Shown in pieces: positions 9,881 to 17,326 of a stretch of 64,000 bases of DNA. The position numbers and the translations under genes were made by a program. Origin of the DNA: Treponema sp. UBA1747 (GTDB taxonomy: Bacteria; Spirochaetota; Spirochaetia; Treponematales; Treponemataceae); NCBI GenBank assembly GCA_002315375.1, contig DCHR01000018.1:79129-143128 (forward strand), read 5' to 3'. Each line of letters starts with the position of its first letter. Position 1 is the stretch's first letter. The notes below the pieces were generated by a model. The model saw only the letters and a program-made list of their open reading frames with translations, had not been told where the DNA came from and did not search any database.

Positions 9881-11185
9881 ATGAAAAAAAGTCTTTTTAT
9901 TTTATCTTTATTACTTATTGCAATCGGATTTACTGCCTGTCCAAAGACAACAGAATCTGAAGTTGTACGTGACTGCCGTGTCGCATTTGATTTATCTCAG
10001 GCAGAATTAGTTTCCGGGGAAAAATTAAAAAACAGATATGGTAATGCTATTTCTGAAGCAGAAGAAGAAAAATGTGCCCTTACACTGGATGATAGTGATA
10101 CTGCTTTTTATGGCTATGTTTTTATTTTTGACTCAATAACTGAAGCTATGGTTGCAAAACAGGCTGGTCAGTTCGTTCTGCTTGAATGTACAGACGGAAC
10201 TTCCTGGTGGTGGGGTAATGAGAATAACCCTCGCAAAATCAGACAGTTTTATCGAAACTGCCTTTTTAAGGATGAGAGTTATTTTTCTACCTCATATATA
10301 GATACTGAAGCTGAACCCGCTGTTGATGTATACCATTTAAGCGGAGCTGACCAGTTCAGTGAAAGTGATTTTAATAATTCCCGTTACCGGGAGGGCTTCA
10401 AAGCACTCAAACCGGTTGGTGTTTTTATGGGGGAAAATACAGCTTATATCTATGAATATGATGGATATCGTGTAAATGCCTGGATCAGTTCAAACGGAAA
10501 TATGTGGATGAGCTGGTCTATACCGAATTCATCATGGGAATACAATGGTGTCGCAAATCGGTTTACAGATGGTATTGACCATAATATGGGATGTGTTTTT
10601 GAAACTATTATTACCTATAACGAAAAAGATGTTATCTTTGCATATGCCTCGTATAAAGGAAAGAAACAGTTATGGGTTAGAGATTACGGAACTGAAGGCT
10701 TTAACCGGTATTTAAAAGAAAATTTTGACCCACGCATTTATGAAATTGATCTGGGAAAAGTCCCATGGAATGGCGGAAAATTCCATATTCTCGATAATTC
10801 AGAATATGGTAAAGCAGGGGAATCTACCCGTCAGGGACTTCTGAGTCTCACACATGTAGTTTACAGAAACCGTCCTCAAGCCGGAGATATAATTCATGTA
10901 ACAGGAAAGATTGTTTCTAAATATGACATTGATAAACTTTATGTTTTTCCTGTAGATGATTCTCAAAATGCCAACTGGTGGAATAATCTTATTACGGGGG
11001 AAGATGGTTCTGATATAAAATATACGATTGAAGGAATAACTGCAGGCGAAGAAAAAGAAATAGATCTTTATTTTACACTCACAAGAGGCGTTTATCAGGA
11101 TTATAATGATGGCGAAGGTACCTTTAATCTTTGTTTTGCTTACGGTGAACAAAACGGGGACCCTCAGACCTTGCTTTTGAAGTAA
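9881..11185 (+). CDS. Predicted lipoprotein, unknown function, Trp-rich, related to the 12779 lipoprotein
   Basis: I do not recognise a named family. The start is placed at 9881 (MKKSLFIL), behind AGGAG at 9869-9873; an upstream in-frame ATG at 9851 would spoil the signal peptide. A hydrophobic segment leads to a lipobox ending FTAC, so the protein is probably an outer-surface or periplasmic lipoprotein of 434 residues. The middle part (YREGFKALKPVGVF through KKQLWVRD) resembles the repeated domain of the lipoprotein at 12779 (YNEGFYKPNYVQIPGV through LWVKD). The C-terminal 130 residues look like a separate beta-rich module. Its place between tpiA and uxuA, near hydrolases, suggests a carbohydrate-binding or sensing role, but this is inference. 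The gene is bracketed by repeat copies. Confidence 0.8.
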   Translation: MKKSLFILSLLLIAIGFTACPKTTESEVVRDCRVAFDLSQAELVSGEKLKNRYGNAISEAEEEKCALTLDDSDTAFYGYVFIFDSITEAMVAKQAGQFVLLECTDGTSWWWGNENNPRKIRQFYRNCLFKDESYFSTSYIDTEAEPAVDVYHLSGADQFSESDFNNSRYREGFKALKPVGVFMGENTAYIYEYDGYRVNAWISSNGNMWMSWSIPNSSWEYNGVANRFTDGIDHNMGCVFETIITYNEKDVIFAYASYKGKKQLWVRDYGTEGFNRYLKENFDPRIYEIDLGKVPWNGGKFHILDNSEYGKAGESTRQGLLSLTHVVYRNRPQAGDIIHVTGKIVSKYDIDKLYVFPVDDSQNANWWNNLITGEDGSDIKYTIEGITAGEEKEIDLYFTLTRGVYQDYNDGEGTFNLCFAYGEQNGDPQTLLLK

Positions 11186-11380
11186 CGAACTAAGGCAGGT
11201 TTGTTTAGAATCCTGATGAAAACAATGTTCGTTACTGCGAAGCTCCGCTTCGCGCCGGTACGAACCAAAGCAGGTGGTCATTAATCTGCTGCAAAAGTTA
11301 ATGTTCGTTATCACGAAGCTCCGCTTCGCGCCCAAATGCCTTCCGTCCCGGAGGGCATTTTTGTTTTAAATAAGGGAAAA
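11186..11380. repeat. Intergenic hairpin repeat, right copy, ending in a terminator
   Basis: It begins one base after the stop codon. It holds a near-identical spacer (GCAGGTTTGTTTAGAATCCT onward, 11195 to about 11232), a hairpin at 11237-11253, a second unit with a changed spacer, a second hairpin at 11314-11328, and a terminator-like GCCTTCC/GGAGGGC stem with a T-tail (about 11339-11366). The last part continues into the same TTTTAAATAAGGGAAA text as the left copy. Compared with 9685-9835 it carries one extra spacer unit. Confidence 0.8.
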
Positions 11381-11401
11381 TGACTATTTGCATAAACTTG
11401 C

Positions 11402-11411
11402 ATACTAGTAT
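11402..11411. promoter_or_regulatory. ATACTAGTAT palindrome upstream of uxuA (putative operator)
   Basis: A perfect 10-base palindrome 71 bases before the uxuA ATG. The surrounding text, AAACTTG(C/T)AT(A/T)CTAGTAT, is nearly repeated at 20721-20738 in front of the xylanase. A TATAAT (11427-11432) and a TATACT (11441-11446) follow, so the site lies in the promoter. Related sites are at 20729, 23505 and 26128. Confidence 0.65.
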
Positions 11412-11482
11412 ATTATTGATGTGTGGTATAATTCCTTTAGTATACTTGTAAAATTTATTTCATTTACCGAGAGGGAAAAAAT

Positions 11483-12589
11483 ATGGAAATGACATTAAGA
11501 TGGTACGGAACTGGTTTTGATTCCGTAACTCTTCAGCAGATTCGCCAGGTTCCTGGCGTAAAAGGCGTTATTACAACTTTGTATGATTCTGTTCCTGGCG
11601 ACGCATGGGAACTGGGTGCAATTCAGAAAATCAAAAAGGAAGTAAATGATGCAGGCCTTAAGATTGCCGGTATTGAAAGTGTAAACATTCACGATGATAT
11701 TAAAATCGGTAACGGCCGTCGTGACGAATATATCGAAAATTATATCAAGACTCTGGAAAGACTGGGGCAGGAAGACATCCACATGGTATGTTACAACTTT
11801 ATGCCTGTATTCGACTGGACCCGTACAGAACTTGCCCGTGTTCGTGAAGACGGATCAACTGTTCTTGCCTATAATTCAACTTTCATCGACGGGGTAAAAC
11901 CTGAAGAAATGTTCGAAAAACTGGATAAGCATTCCAACGGATTCATTCTTCCGGGGTGGGAACCGGAACGTATGGCACGCGTAAAGGAACTTTTCAAAAT
12001 GTACGAAGGTATCGACAACGAAAAGCTTTTCCAGAATCTGAAATACTTCCTTGAAGCCATTATGCCTGTTTGTGACAAATATAATATTGATATGGCAATT
12101 CATCCGGATGATCCTGCATGGCCTGTGTTCGGACTTCCACGTATTGTAATCAATAAGGAAAATGTTGTCCGCATTCTGAAGGATGTTCCGAATCCACACA
12201 ACGGTCTTACTTTCTGTACTGGTTCTTACGGAACAAACCGCAAGAATGACCTTTGTGAAATGATTCAGGCAGCTTCAGGACGCATTCACTTTGCTCATAT
12301 CAGAAACCTTAAATTCAATACAGATATTGATGATCCTGTTCAGGACTTCCAGGAAAGTGCACACCTTTCAAGCGACGGTACCTTCGACATGTACAAAATC
12401 TGTGAAACACTTTATAACACAGGTTTTGACGGAATCATTCGTCCCGACCACGGCCGCATGATCTGGGGTGAAAAAGCAATGCCTGGTTACGGTCTTTATG
12501 ACCGCGCTCTTGGAGCCTGCTATCTTCAGGGACTTTGGGAAGCTATCGAAAAAACTCATGACAGAAGCGGAATGAAACTGTATAGATAA
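11483..12589 (+). CDS. uxuA: Mannonate dehydratase
   Basis: Dehydrates D-mannonate to 2-keto-3-deoxygluconate, the third step of glucuronate breakdown. The N-terminus (MEMTLRWYGTGF, then LQQIRQVPGVKGVITTLYD) and the metal-binding TIM-barrel segments (AIHPDDPAWP; CTGSYG; IHFAHIRNLK; RPDHGRMIWGE) are typical of UxuA. Length is 368 residues, close to bacterial homologues (350-395). A GAGGG lies before the ATG. It stands about 11 kb from uxuB, uxaC, kdgA and kdgK, but shares their ATACTAGTAT-type upstream site. A strong terminator follows at 12614. Confidence 0.96.
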   Translation: MEMTLRWYGTGFDSVTLQQIRQVPGVKGVITTLYDSVPGDAWELGAIQKIKKEVNDAGLKIAGIESVNIHDDIKIGNGRRDEYIENYIKTLERLGQEDIHMVCYNFMPVFDWTRTELARVREDGSTVLAYNSTFIDGVKPEEMFEKLDKHSNGFILPGWEPERMARVKELFKMYEGIDNEKLFQNLKYFLEAIMPVCDKYNIDMAIHPDDPAWPVFGLPRIVINKENVVRILKDVPNPHNGLTFCTGSYGTNRKNDLCEMIQAASGRIHFAHIRNLKFNTDIDDPVQDFQESAHLSSDGTFDMYKICETLYNTGFDGIIRPDHGRMIWGEKAMPGYGLYDRALGACYLQGLWEAIEKTHDRSGMKLYR

Positions 12590-12613
12590 GTTCCTGAAAG
12601 TTTCCTGAATAAA

Positions 12614-12648
12614 AAACTGACTTTATTTCTATAAAGTCAGTTTTTTTG
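12614..12648 (+). terminator. Intrinsic terminator after uxuA
   Basis: AAACTGACTTTAT and ATAAAGTCAGTTT form a perfect 13-bp stem with a TTCT loop, followed by a T-run. A second inverted repeat (AGAATAAGGGGAGTT and AACTTCCCTTATTCT, about 12655-12695) follows directly. Confidence 0.9.
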
Positions 12649-12778
12649 TTTTAAAGAATAAGGGGAGTTGAGCTTTTCGAAACTTCCCTTATTCTCATTA
12701 AATACCTCATCTTTAAGATTTATAAATAAAATGTTATAATCTCCAATATATCTAATTATTGTTGTTTAAGGAGATTTT

Positions 12779-13720
12779 ATGAAAAAAACAAACTTGATAT
12801 TGGCCGGCGTATTAATCGCTTTTGCTGCTTTGATTTTCTCAGGATGTGGTTCAACTCCAAAGGCTGAAGAAAATACAGAATATGCAAAATATTATTCAGA
12901 TGATTACTGGTATCGTAATTATACCTTCGAAGCATATAACGAGGGATTCTATAAACCGAATTATGTTCAGATTCCTGGTGTTCAGGAAACAGAAAACGAA
13001 GATGCTTTGGCATATTTTGGTAAAGCAAATCGTGTTGACCGTTTCAATCTGGATGGAACAGATATTTATATTGGATGGAAAGATAATTATCTGGTTGCAA
13101 TGCAGAATAAAAGTACTCCGATTATGAACAAAACATCTTTGGATAAAGATGAAATTAATATCTTCAAGTTTACTAATGGTGATGGTTATAACCTTGGTTT
13201 AGGTATTGAAAAGGAAATCGAAATTAATGGAAAAAAATATGTTTGTGCTTTTGCCGGAGTAAACACAGATTCATTCGGATTCAGACTCTGGGTTAAAGAC
13301 GGTGCCAATGTAGAAACTGCAAAATGTAAACCGGCAGGGGAATACAATCAGATGAATTATGACACTGCTGCATATAATGCCGGGGTTTATAAAGCCGGCT
13401 GGACCCAGGTTTGGGGTGTAAGAGCAAATAGAAGCGGTTTTGAAAAAGATCGTCAGGTTTGGAAATATGAATATAATGGTGAAAATATTTATATCGGTGT
13501 TCTTCCGGATCGTACTCTTGGTGTTATTACTGAAGACGGTTCTGTAGTTGCTACATCTACCAAGTATTTCAAATACAAATGTATGGGAGACGATGGTAAG
13601 AAATACAACGGAATGGGTGTAGGCTGGGAAGCAACAGGTAAGCTGAATGGTGAAAAAATTGTAATTGCTGTCGGTGTATTAGATGATACTGTCCGTCTCT
13701 GGGTAAAGGACGCTGAATAG
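12779..13720 (+). CDS. Predicted lipoprotein with two copies of an internal domain
   Basis: Unrecognised family. A hydrophobic signal ends in the lipobox FSGC (Cys near residue 23), so it is a probable lipoprotein of 313 residues. The mature part looks like two diverged copies of about 130 residues. Copy 1 runs from YNEGFYKPNYVQIPGV through DIYIGWKDN to LWVKDGA; copy 2 runs from YNAGVYKAGWTQVWGV through NIYIGVLPD to LWVKDAE at the very end. The same pattern appears once in the lipoprotein at 9881. AAGGAG lies before the ATG. Neighbours are uxuA and a GH3 enzyme, so a glycan-binding role is possible but unproven. Confidence 0.82.
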   Translation: MKKTNLILAGVLIAFAALIFSGCGSTPKAEENTEYAKYYSDDYWYRNYTFEAYNEGFYKPNYVQIPGVQETENEDALAYFGKANRVDRFNLDGTDIYIGWKDNYLVAMQNKSTPIMNKTSLDKDEINIFKFTNGDGYNLGLGIEKEIEINGKKYVCAFAGVNTDSFGFRLWVKDGANVETAKCKPAGEYNQMNYDTAAYNAGVYKAGWTQVWGVRANRSGFEKDRQVWKYEYNGENIYIGVLPDRTLGVITEDGSVVATSTKYFKYKCMGDDGKKYNGMGVGWEATGKLNGEKIVIAVGVLDDTVRLWVKDAE

Positions 13721-13744
13721 GTTTGTCAGACTCCTGATAAAAAT

Positions 13745-13777
13745 AAAAGCACACGGACAGCCGTGTGCTTTTGTTTT
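13745..13777. terminator. Bidirectional terminator between the lipoprotein and the GH3 gene
   Basis: AAAAGCACACGG and CCGTGTGCTTTT form a 12-bp stem with an ACAG loop. T-rich text on the right serves the + strand gene, and A-rich text on the left gives a U-tract for the convergent GH3 gene. Confidence 0.88.
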
Positions 13778-13784
13778 TAACTAT

Positions 13785-16157
13785 TTATTTTTTACTGTTT
13801 GCTTCCTTCAGAATCTTGTTTATTAAAGAAGGTTTGATTAATCCGCCGGACTGGGATACAACCATTTCAACAGGACAGTCTTCAAAAGTTTTCAGACACA
13901 TCTGGACCTCCGGGTCATCCTTCTTTTTTCCTTTGAAAGTTAATGGAAGTAAAGCCATGACCAGACGGTAAAGAATTTTTGCTCTGACTGATTTTTCTGC
14001 AAGCTGTCTCATTCCTGAATAAACAGTAAAGCTTCCTGGTTTTGGGTGTGAGAAATCAGAAAGGGGCCTATCGTATAAAAGCTGGAACTGTTCCCGGGAT
14101 ATTTCAAATGTATTTCCTTCTGATTTAAAATAATCGGGGAGAGTTTCTCTCTGGTTCAAGTCTGGGACTTCTCCTTCAACCTGGAGCCTGAGGGCAAGGC
14201 GTATGTCTTCTGAACTGGAGCCTATGAATACCTGATATTCACCGGCAACAGTAATGAACTCGTGTTTTTCACAGCTCCAGATTTTGAATGCATTTTCATT
14301 CAGAGTGATGGAAACTGTTTTTTCTTCGCCTGGTTCAAGTGCAACTTTTTTGAATCCCATCAGTTCGATTTCGGAACGCATGAAGTTTACTTCAGGAGTC
14401 TTTATGTAAACCTGGCAGACTTCTTTTCCGGGAATTTTTCCTGTATTTTTTAATTTGAAAACAACTTTTGGTTTCTGGGAAGACTGCATGTTCACATTTG
14501 AAGTGATGACACCTTCCTGTTCTATAGCAGCATTAAAGTAGGAGAAATTTGTGTAGGAAAGGCCGTGGCCAAAAGGAAACGCATTTCTTTTTTTGAAGGT
14601 ACTGTAATATCTGTAACCTACAAAAATCGATTCCCTGTATTCAATGTCACAGTCTGTTCCAAAATATTTGTAGGAAGGTGTGTCTTCAAGTTTTACAGGA
14701 AAAGTTTCGGAAAGCTTTCCATTTGGATTCACCTGACCCGAAATGATTTTTACCAGGGCTGTGTCGCCAGCCTGACCGCCAAGAGTTGTATGAACCAGAG
14801 CATTTACTGAATCTGCAAAGGGGAGTTCAACAGCGCTTCCTGAAATGTTAACAAAGATAACATTGCTTCTGAGATTGCATATTTCGGAAAGCAGATGAAG
14901 CTGATTGTTCGGGATGGATAAAGTCTGACGGTCGTATCCTTCGCCTTCGAATTTTTCAGGAAGACCTCCGATAAAAATTAATGGATGCTTTCCGCTTATT
15001 CCCGAAAGAACCTGTGATTCCAGTTTTTTATCGATGGCATCTGTGTCGTTTCTGTAGCCTTTGAAATAAGTAACTTTATAACCTGCGTCTTCGAAAGCTT
15101 TCACTGCATCAGGTGTGTGAGTTGCATTAATATGGCTGGAACCTCCGCCCTGATATCTCATGTCTTTTGCGAGCTGGCCGACTATGATAATTTCTCTTCC
15201 AGTTTCGCCTTCTTTATCTGTGAATGGAGGGAGAGGAAGTATTCCGTCATTTTTTAAAAGAACAATGCTTTCACACTGAATCTCTTCTGCAATCCGGTGA
15301 CTTTCTTCAAAAAGTTCATTCTTATTTTCAAGCGAAAGTTCTGAGTTCTGGAATTTTTCAGTCAGCTTAATCACATTTTCTGCACATGTGGTTAATGCAG
15401 GTTCTGAAACATCAGGATTCAGGTGGTATTTGTTTTCAGGCATTTCCAGGTCCATACCGGCTTCATGACTTTTTACAGGATCAGTACAGGCGCCCCAGTC
15501 TGACATAACAAGTCCCGGATAATTCCATTCGGTTCTTAAAATGTCTGTAAGAAGTTCTTTGCTTTCGGTGGCATGGACTCCGTTCAGGTAATTGTAAGAA
15601 GCCATTATGGTTGCAGGATTACTTTCTCTGACTGCAATTTCAAATGGACGAAGATATATTTCCCTGAGGGCTCTTTCATCAATTTCAGAGTTTGAAATCA
15701 TTCTGCAGTTTTCCTGGTTGTTTCCTGCAAAATGTTTCAGGCTTGTTCCAACCCCTTCTTCCTGTGCGCCTTTTATATAAGCAGCTGCCATCTTCCCCGC
15801 AAGCAAAGGATCTTCAGAAAAATATTCAAAGTTTCTTCCGCATAAGGGAGATCGTTTGATGTTTACGCCGCAGCCTAAAACAACCGATGTTCCGTAAGCT
15901 TTTGTTTCCTTTGCTATCTGTTTTCCCATTTTTCTGGCAAGGGAAGGATCCCAGCTGTTTGCAAGGCTTGCTTCACAGGGAAAACAGGTGGCCGGTTCAG
16001 AATTGTTTATCTGTGCCATGTCATTTCCCAAAGGCTTTCTGAGTCCGTGAGGTCCGTCATTCATTGTAACTGCTTTTACTTTGCCTTCGATGGAATGAGT
16101 ATCCCATGCGCCGTTTCCCATAAGGAGTTTCTGTTTTTCTGATTTATTGAGTTCCAT
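13785..16157 (-). CDS. Glycoside hydrolase family 3, beta-glucosidase/beta-xylosidase type
   Basis: Removes beta-linked sugars from the non-reducing end of oligosaccharides. N-terminal GH3 barrel motifs: TMNDGPHGLR, CFPCEASLANSWD, RSPLCGRNFEYFSEDP, SLKHFAGNNQE, and the nucleophile in VMSDWGA (Asp220). The alpha/beta sandwich domain and a C-terminal fibronectin-III-like domain (KNTGKIPGKEVCQVYIK) follow. At 790 residues it is a full-length three-domain enzyme. No signal peptide is evident, so it should act in the cytoplasm on imported oligosaccharides. On the minus strand a perfect TATAAT (16170-16165) stands 7 bases before the ATG with no Shine-Dalgarno, suggesting a leaderless mRNA. Specificity (glucosidase or xylosidase) cannot be read from the sequence. 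Confidence 0.93.
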   Translation of the reverse strand: MELNKSEKQKLLMGNGAWDTHSIEGKVKAVTMNDGPHGLRKPLGNDMAQINNSEPATCFPCEASLANSWDPSLARKMGKQIAKETKAYGTSVVLGCGVNIKRSPLCGRNFEYFSEDPLLAGKMAAAYIKGAQEEGVGTSLKHFAGNNQENCRMISNSEIDERALREIYLRPFEIAVRESNPATIMASYNYLNGVHATESKELLTDILRTEWNYPGLVMSDWGACTDPVKSHEAGMDLEMPENKYHLNPDVSEPALTTCAENVIKLTEKFQNSELSLENKNELFEESHRIAEEIQCESIVLLKNDGILPLPPFTDKEGETGREIIIVGQLAKDMRYQGGGSSHINATHTPDAVKAFEDAGYKVTYFKGYRNDTDAIDKKLESQVLSGISGKHPLIFIGGLPEKFEGEGYDRQTLSIPNNQLHLLSEICNLRSNVIFVNISGSAVELPFADSVNALVHTTLGGQAGDTALVKIISGQVNPNGKLSETFPVKLEDTPSYKYFGTDCDIEYRESIFVGYRYYSTFKKRNAFPFGHGLSYTNFSYFNAAIEQEGVITSNVNMQSSQKPKVVFKLKNTGKIPGKEVCQVYIKTPEVNFMRSEIELMGFKKVALEPGEEKTVSITLNENAFKIWSCEKHEFITVAGEYQVFIGSSSEDIRLALRLQVEGEVPDLNQRETLPDYFKSEGNTFEISREQFQLLYDRPLSDFSHPKPGSFTVYSGMRQLAEKSVRAKILYRLVMALLPLTFKGKKKDDPEVQMCLKTFEDCPVEMVVSQSGGLIKPSLINKILKEANSKK

Positions 16158-16164
16158 AAGATTT

Positions 16165-16194
16165 ATTATAGTAGAGTTTTTGCACTTTGAGCAA
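16165..16194 (-). promoter_or_regulatory. Promoter of the GH3 gene, probably leaderless
   Basis: Read on the minus strand: TTGCTC (16194-16189), an 18-base spacer, then a perfect TATAAT (16170-16165). Only 7 bases separate the hexamer from the ATG at 16157, so the transcript should begin at or next to the start codon. Confidence 0.6.
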
Positions 16195-16201
16195 ATTCGC
16201 C

Positions 16202-16440
16202 TTTGAATTAAATTTACGTTTGAATTAAACGAACTTTAAATTTTAATTCTCAAAAAATTACGCGAGGGAAAAGAAGCGTGTCATTGGCAGGGTTCTGACG
16301 ACGGCTGAATAGTTTCTTTGCCGTCGTCAGCAGCCAGCGACGCTAGCTAGCGTTGACAATGACCGCTTTTTGACCGTGAGTAATTTTTTGAAGATTTTTA
16401 TTAAAATGCTTGTTTAATTCAAACGTATGTTTATTTCAAA
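16202..16440. mobile_element. MITE-like nested palindromic element with 29-bp imperfect terminal inverted repeats
   Basis: The ends, 16202-16230 and 16412-16440, are inverted repeats matching at 26 of 29 positions; the inner 15 (ACGTTTGAATTAAAC and its complement) are perfect. Inside are further perfectly paired shells: ATTTTAAT/ATTAAAAT (16240/16400), TCAAAAAATTAC/GTAATTTTTTGA (16250/16380), GTCATTG/CAATGAC (16280/16357) and CTGACGACGGC/GCCGTCGTCAG (16295/16320). It holds no ORF. I find no clear target-site duplication. It lies between the GH3 promoter and the mntP riboswitch. A non-autonomous transposable element is the best guess; a structured RNA or replication-related palindrome is the alternative. 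Confidence 0.6.
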
Positions 16441-16494
16441 TTTAATGAATTATATTGAACTAACTGTGTTCCGCGGGTTAAATTTAAGCATAAC

Positions 16495-16606
16495 CCGTGA
16501 GGGAGTAGCAAGCGTTCTTCAGTAAGTAACGGAACGCAGCAAGTCAACATACTGGCATTCTATGGAGGCCTGGCTTGCTTTAATTTGCGAGACTCATGTA
16601 TAACTG
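16495..16606 (+). promoter_or_regulatory. Manganese-sensing yybP-ykoY riboswitch aptamer
   Basis: Conserved elements of this riboswitch class appear in the right order: GTGAGGGAGTAGC (start of P1 and the GGGAGUAGC signature), a variable hairpin, GTCAACATACTGGC (the CAUACU metal-site loop), another variable stem, and GCGAGACTCAT closing P1. The aptamer sits directly upstream of mntP, the usual target. ATAACTG at 16600-16606, just after P1, can pair with CAGTTAT at 16657-16663 inside the terminator, giving a plausible antiterminator switch. Confidence 0.9.
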
Positions 16607-16644
16607 CATAAGCTATACGTGTGTCCGAATAAAATTGATTTTTG

Positions 16645-16680
16645 ACCCAGGTATAACAGTTATGCCTGGGTTTTATTTTT
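16645..16680 (+). terminator. Riboswitch-controlled terminator before mntP
   Basis: ACCCAGGTATAAC and GTTATGCCTGGGT form a 13-bp stem (one G-U) followed by TTTTATTTTTT. It lies between the aptamer and the mntP ribosome-binding site, so it is the likely expression platform: termination at low manganese, read-through at high manganese. Confidence 0.85.
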
Positions 16681-16701
16681 TAACTATTTTTGGAGGACTT
16701 T

Positions 16702-17322
16702 ATGTCTGTTGAATTCAGTACTGTTTTTTTGATTACAAATCTTCTTCTTGGTGTCGGTCTTGCAATGGATGCTTTTTCTGTTTCAATTGCCAATACACTT
16801 AATGAACCGGGCATGCGTAAAAGCAAGATGTGTGGAGTAGCAGGTACCTATGCTTTTTTTCAGTTTGCAATGCCAATGATCGGCTGGATTTGTGTTCACA
16901 CTGTTGCTGAAAAATTTACAGCTTTCCAGAAATTTATTCCGTGGATTGCACTTATTCTTCTTTTGTATATCGGTGGAAAAATGATTATCGAATGTATCAA
17001 AGAAAGAAAAAACTCATCCGATGAAAACTCAGAATCAGGCGAAGTATCAGGTTCCGTTCTTACTTTTGGTACTTTAATGGTTCAGGGAGTTGCAACAGCT
17101 ATTGATGCACTTTCAGTAGGTTTTACTATTTCTGAATACAATACACTGACTGCTGTAATTGCCTGTCTGATTATTGCCGCAGTAACTTTTGTTATCTGTA
17201 TGGTAGGACTTCTGATTGGAAAAAAAGTCGGAGAAAAGCTTTCCGGAAAAGCAGAAATCCTCGGCGGTATAATCCTTATCGGAATCGGTATCGAGATTTT
17301 CGTAAAGGGCGTATTTTTCTAA
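16702..17322 (+). CDS. mntP: Manganese efflux pump MntP
   Basis: Exports excess Mn2+ across the inner membrane. It has the two-repeat MntP fold with six hydrophobic segments. The repeated acidic signatures sit inside membrane helices (GLAMDAFSVSIAN in the first half, GVATAIDALSVGFT in the second). Length is 206 residues, typical. The start is the ATG at 16702, behind GGAGGA at 16692-16697; an in-frame TTG at 16690 lies inside the ribosome-binding site. The upstream yybP-ykoY riboswitch independently supports the manganese role. It converges with the GH35 gene at a distance of only 4 bases. Confidence 0.96.
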   Translation: MSVEFSTVFLITNLLLGVGLAMDAFSVSIANTLNEPGMRKSKMCGVAGTYAFFQFAMPMIGWICVHTVAEKFTAFQKFIPWIALILLLYIGGKMIIECIKERKNSSDENSESGEVSGSVLTFGTLMVQGVATAIDALSVGFTISEYNTLTAVIACLIIAAVTFVICMVGLLIGKKVGEKLSGKAEILGGIILIGIGIEIFVKGVFF

Positions 17323-17326
17323 TACT

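Noticed and set aside
9685..11380. Repeated hairpins as a CRISPR array
   Set aside because: Too few copies, the repeats are hairpin-terminator units of unequal spacing, the spacers are similar to each other rather than unique, and no cas gene is present.
16341..16352. CGCTAGCTAGCG as another CTAG-centred operator
   Set aside because: It lies inside the palindromic element, lacks the ATAC/GTAT flanks and is not in front of a uronate gene.
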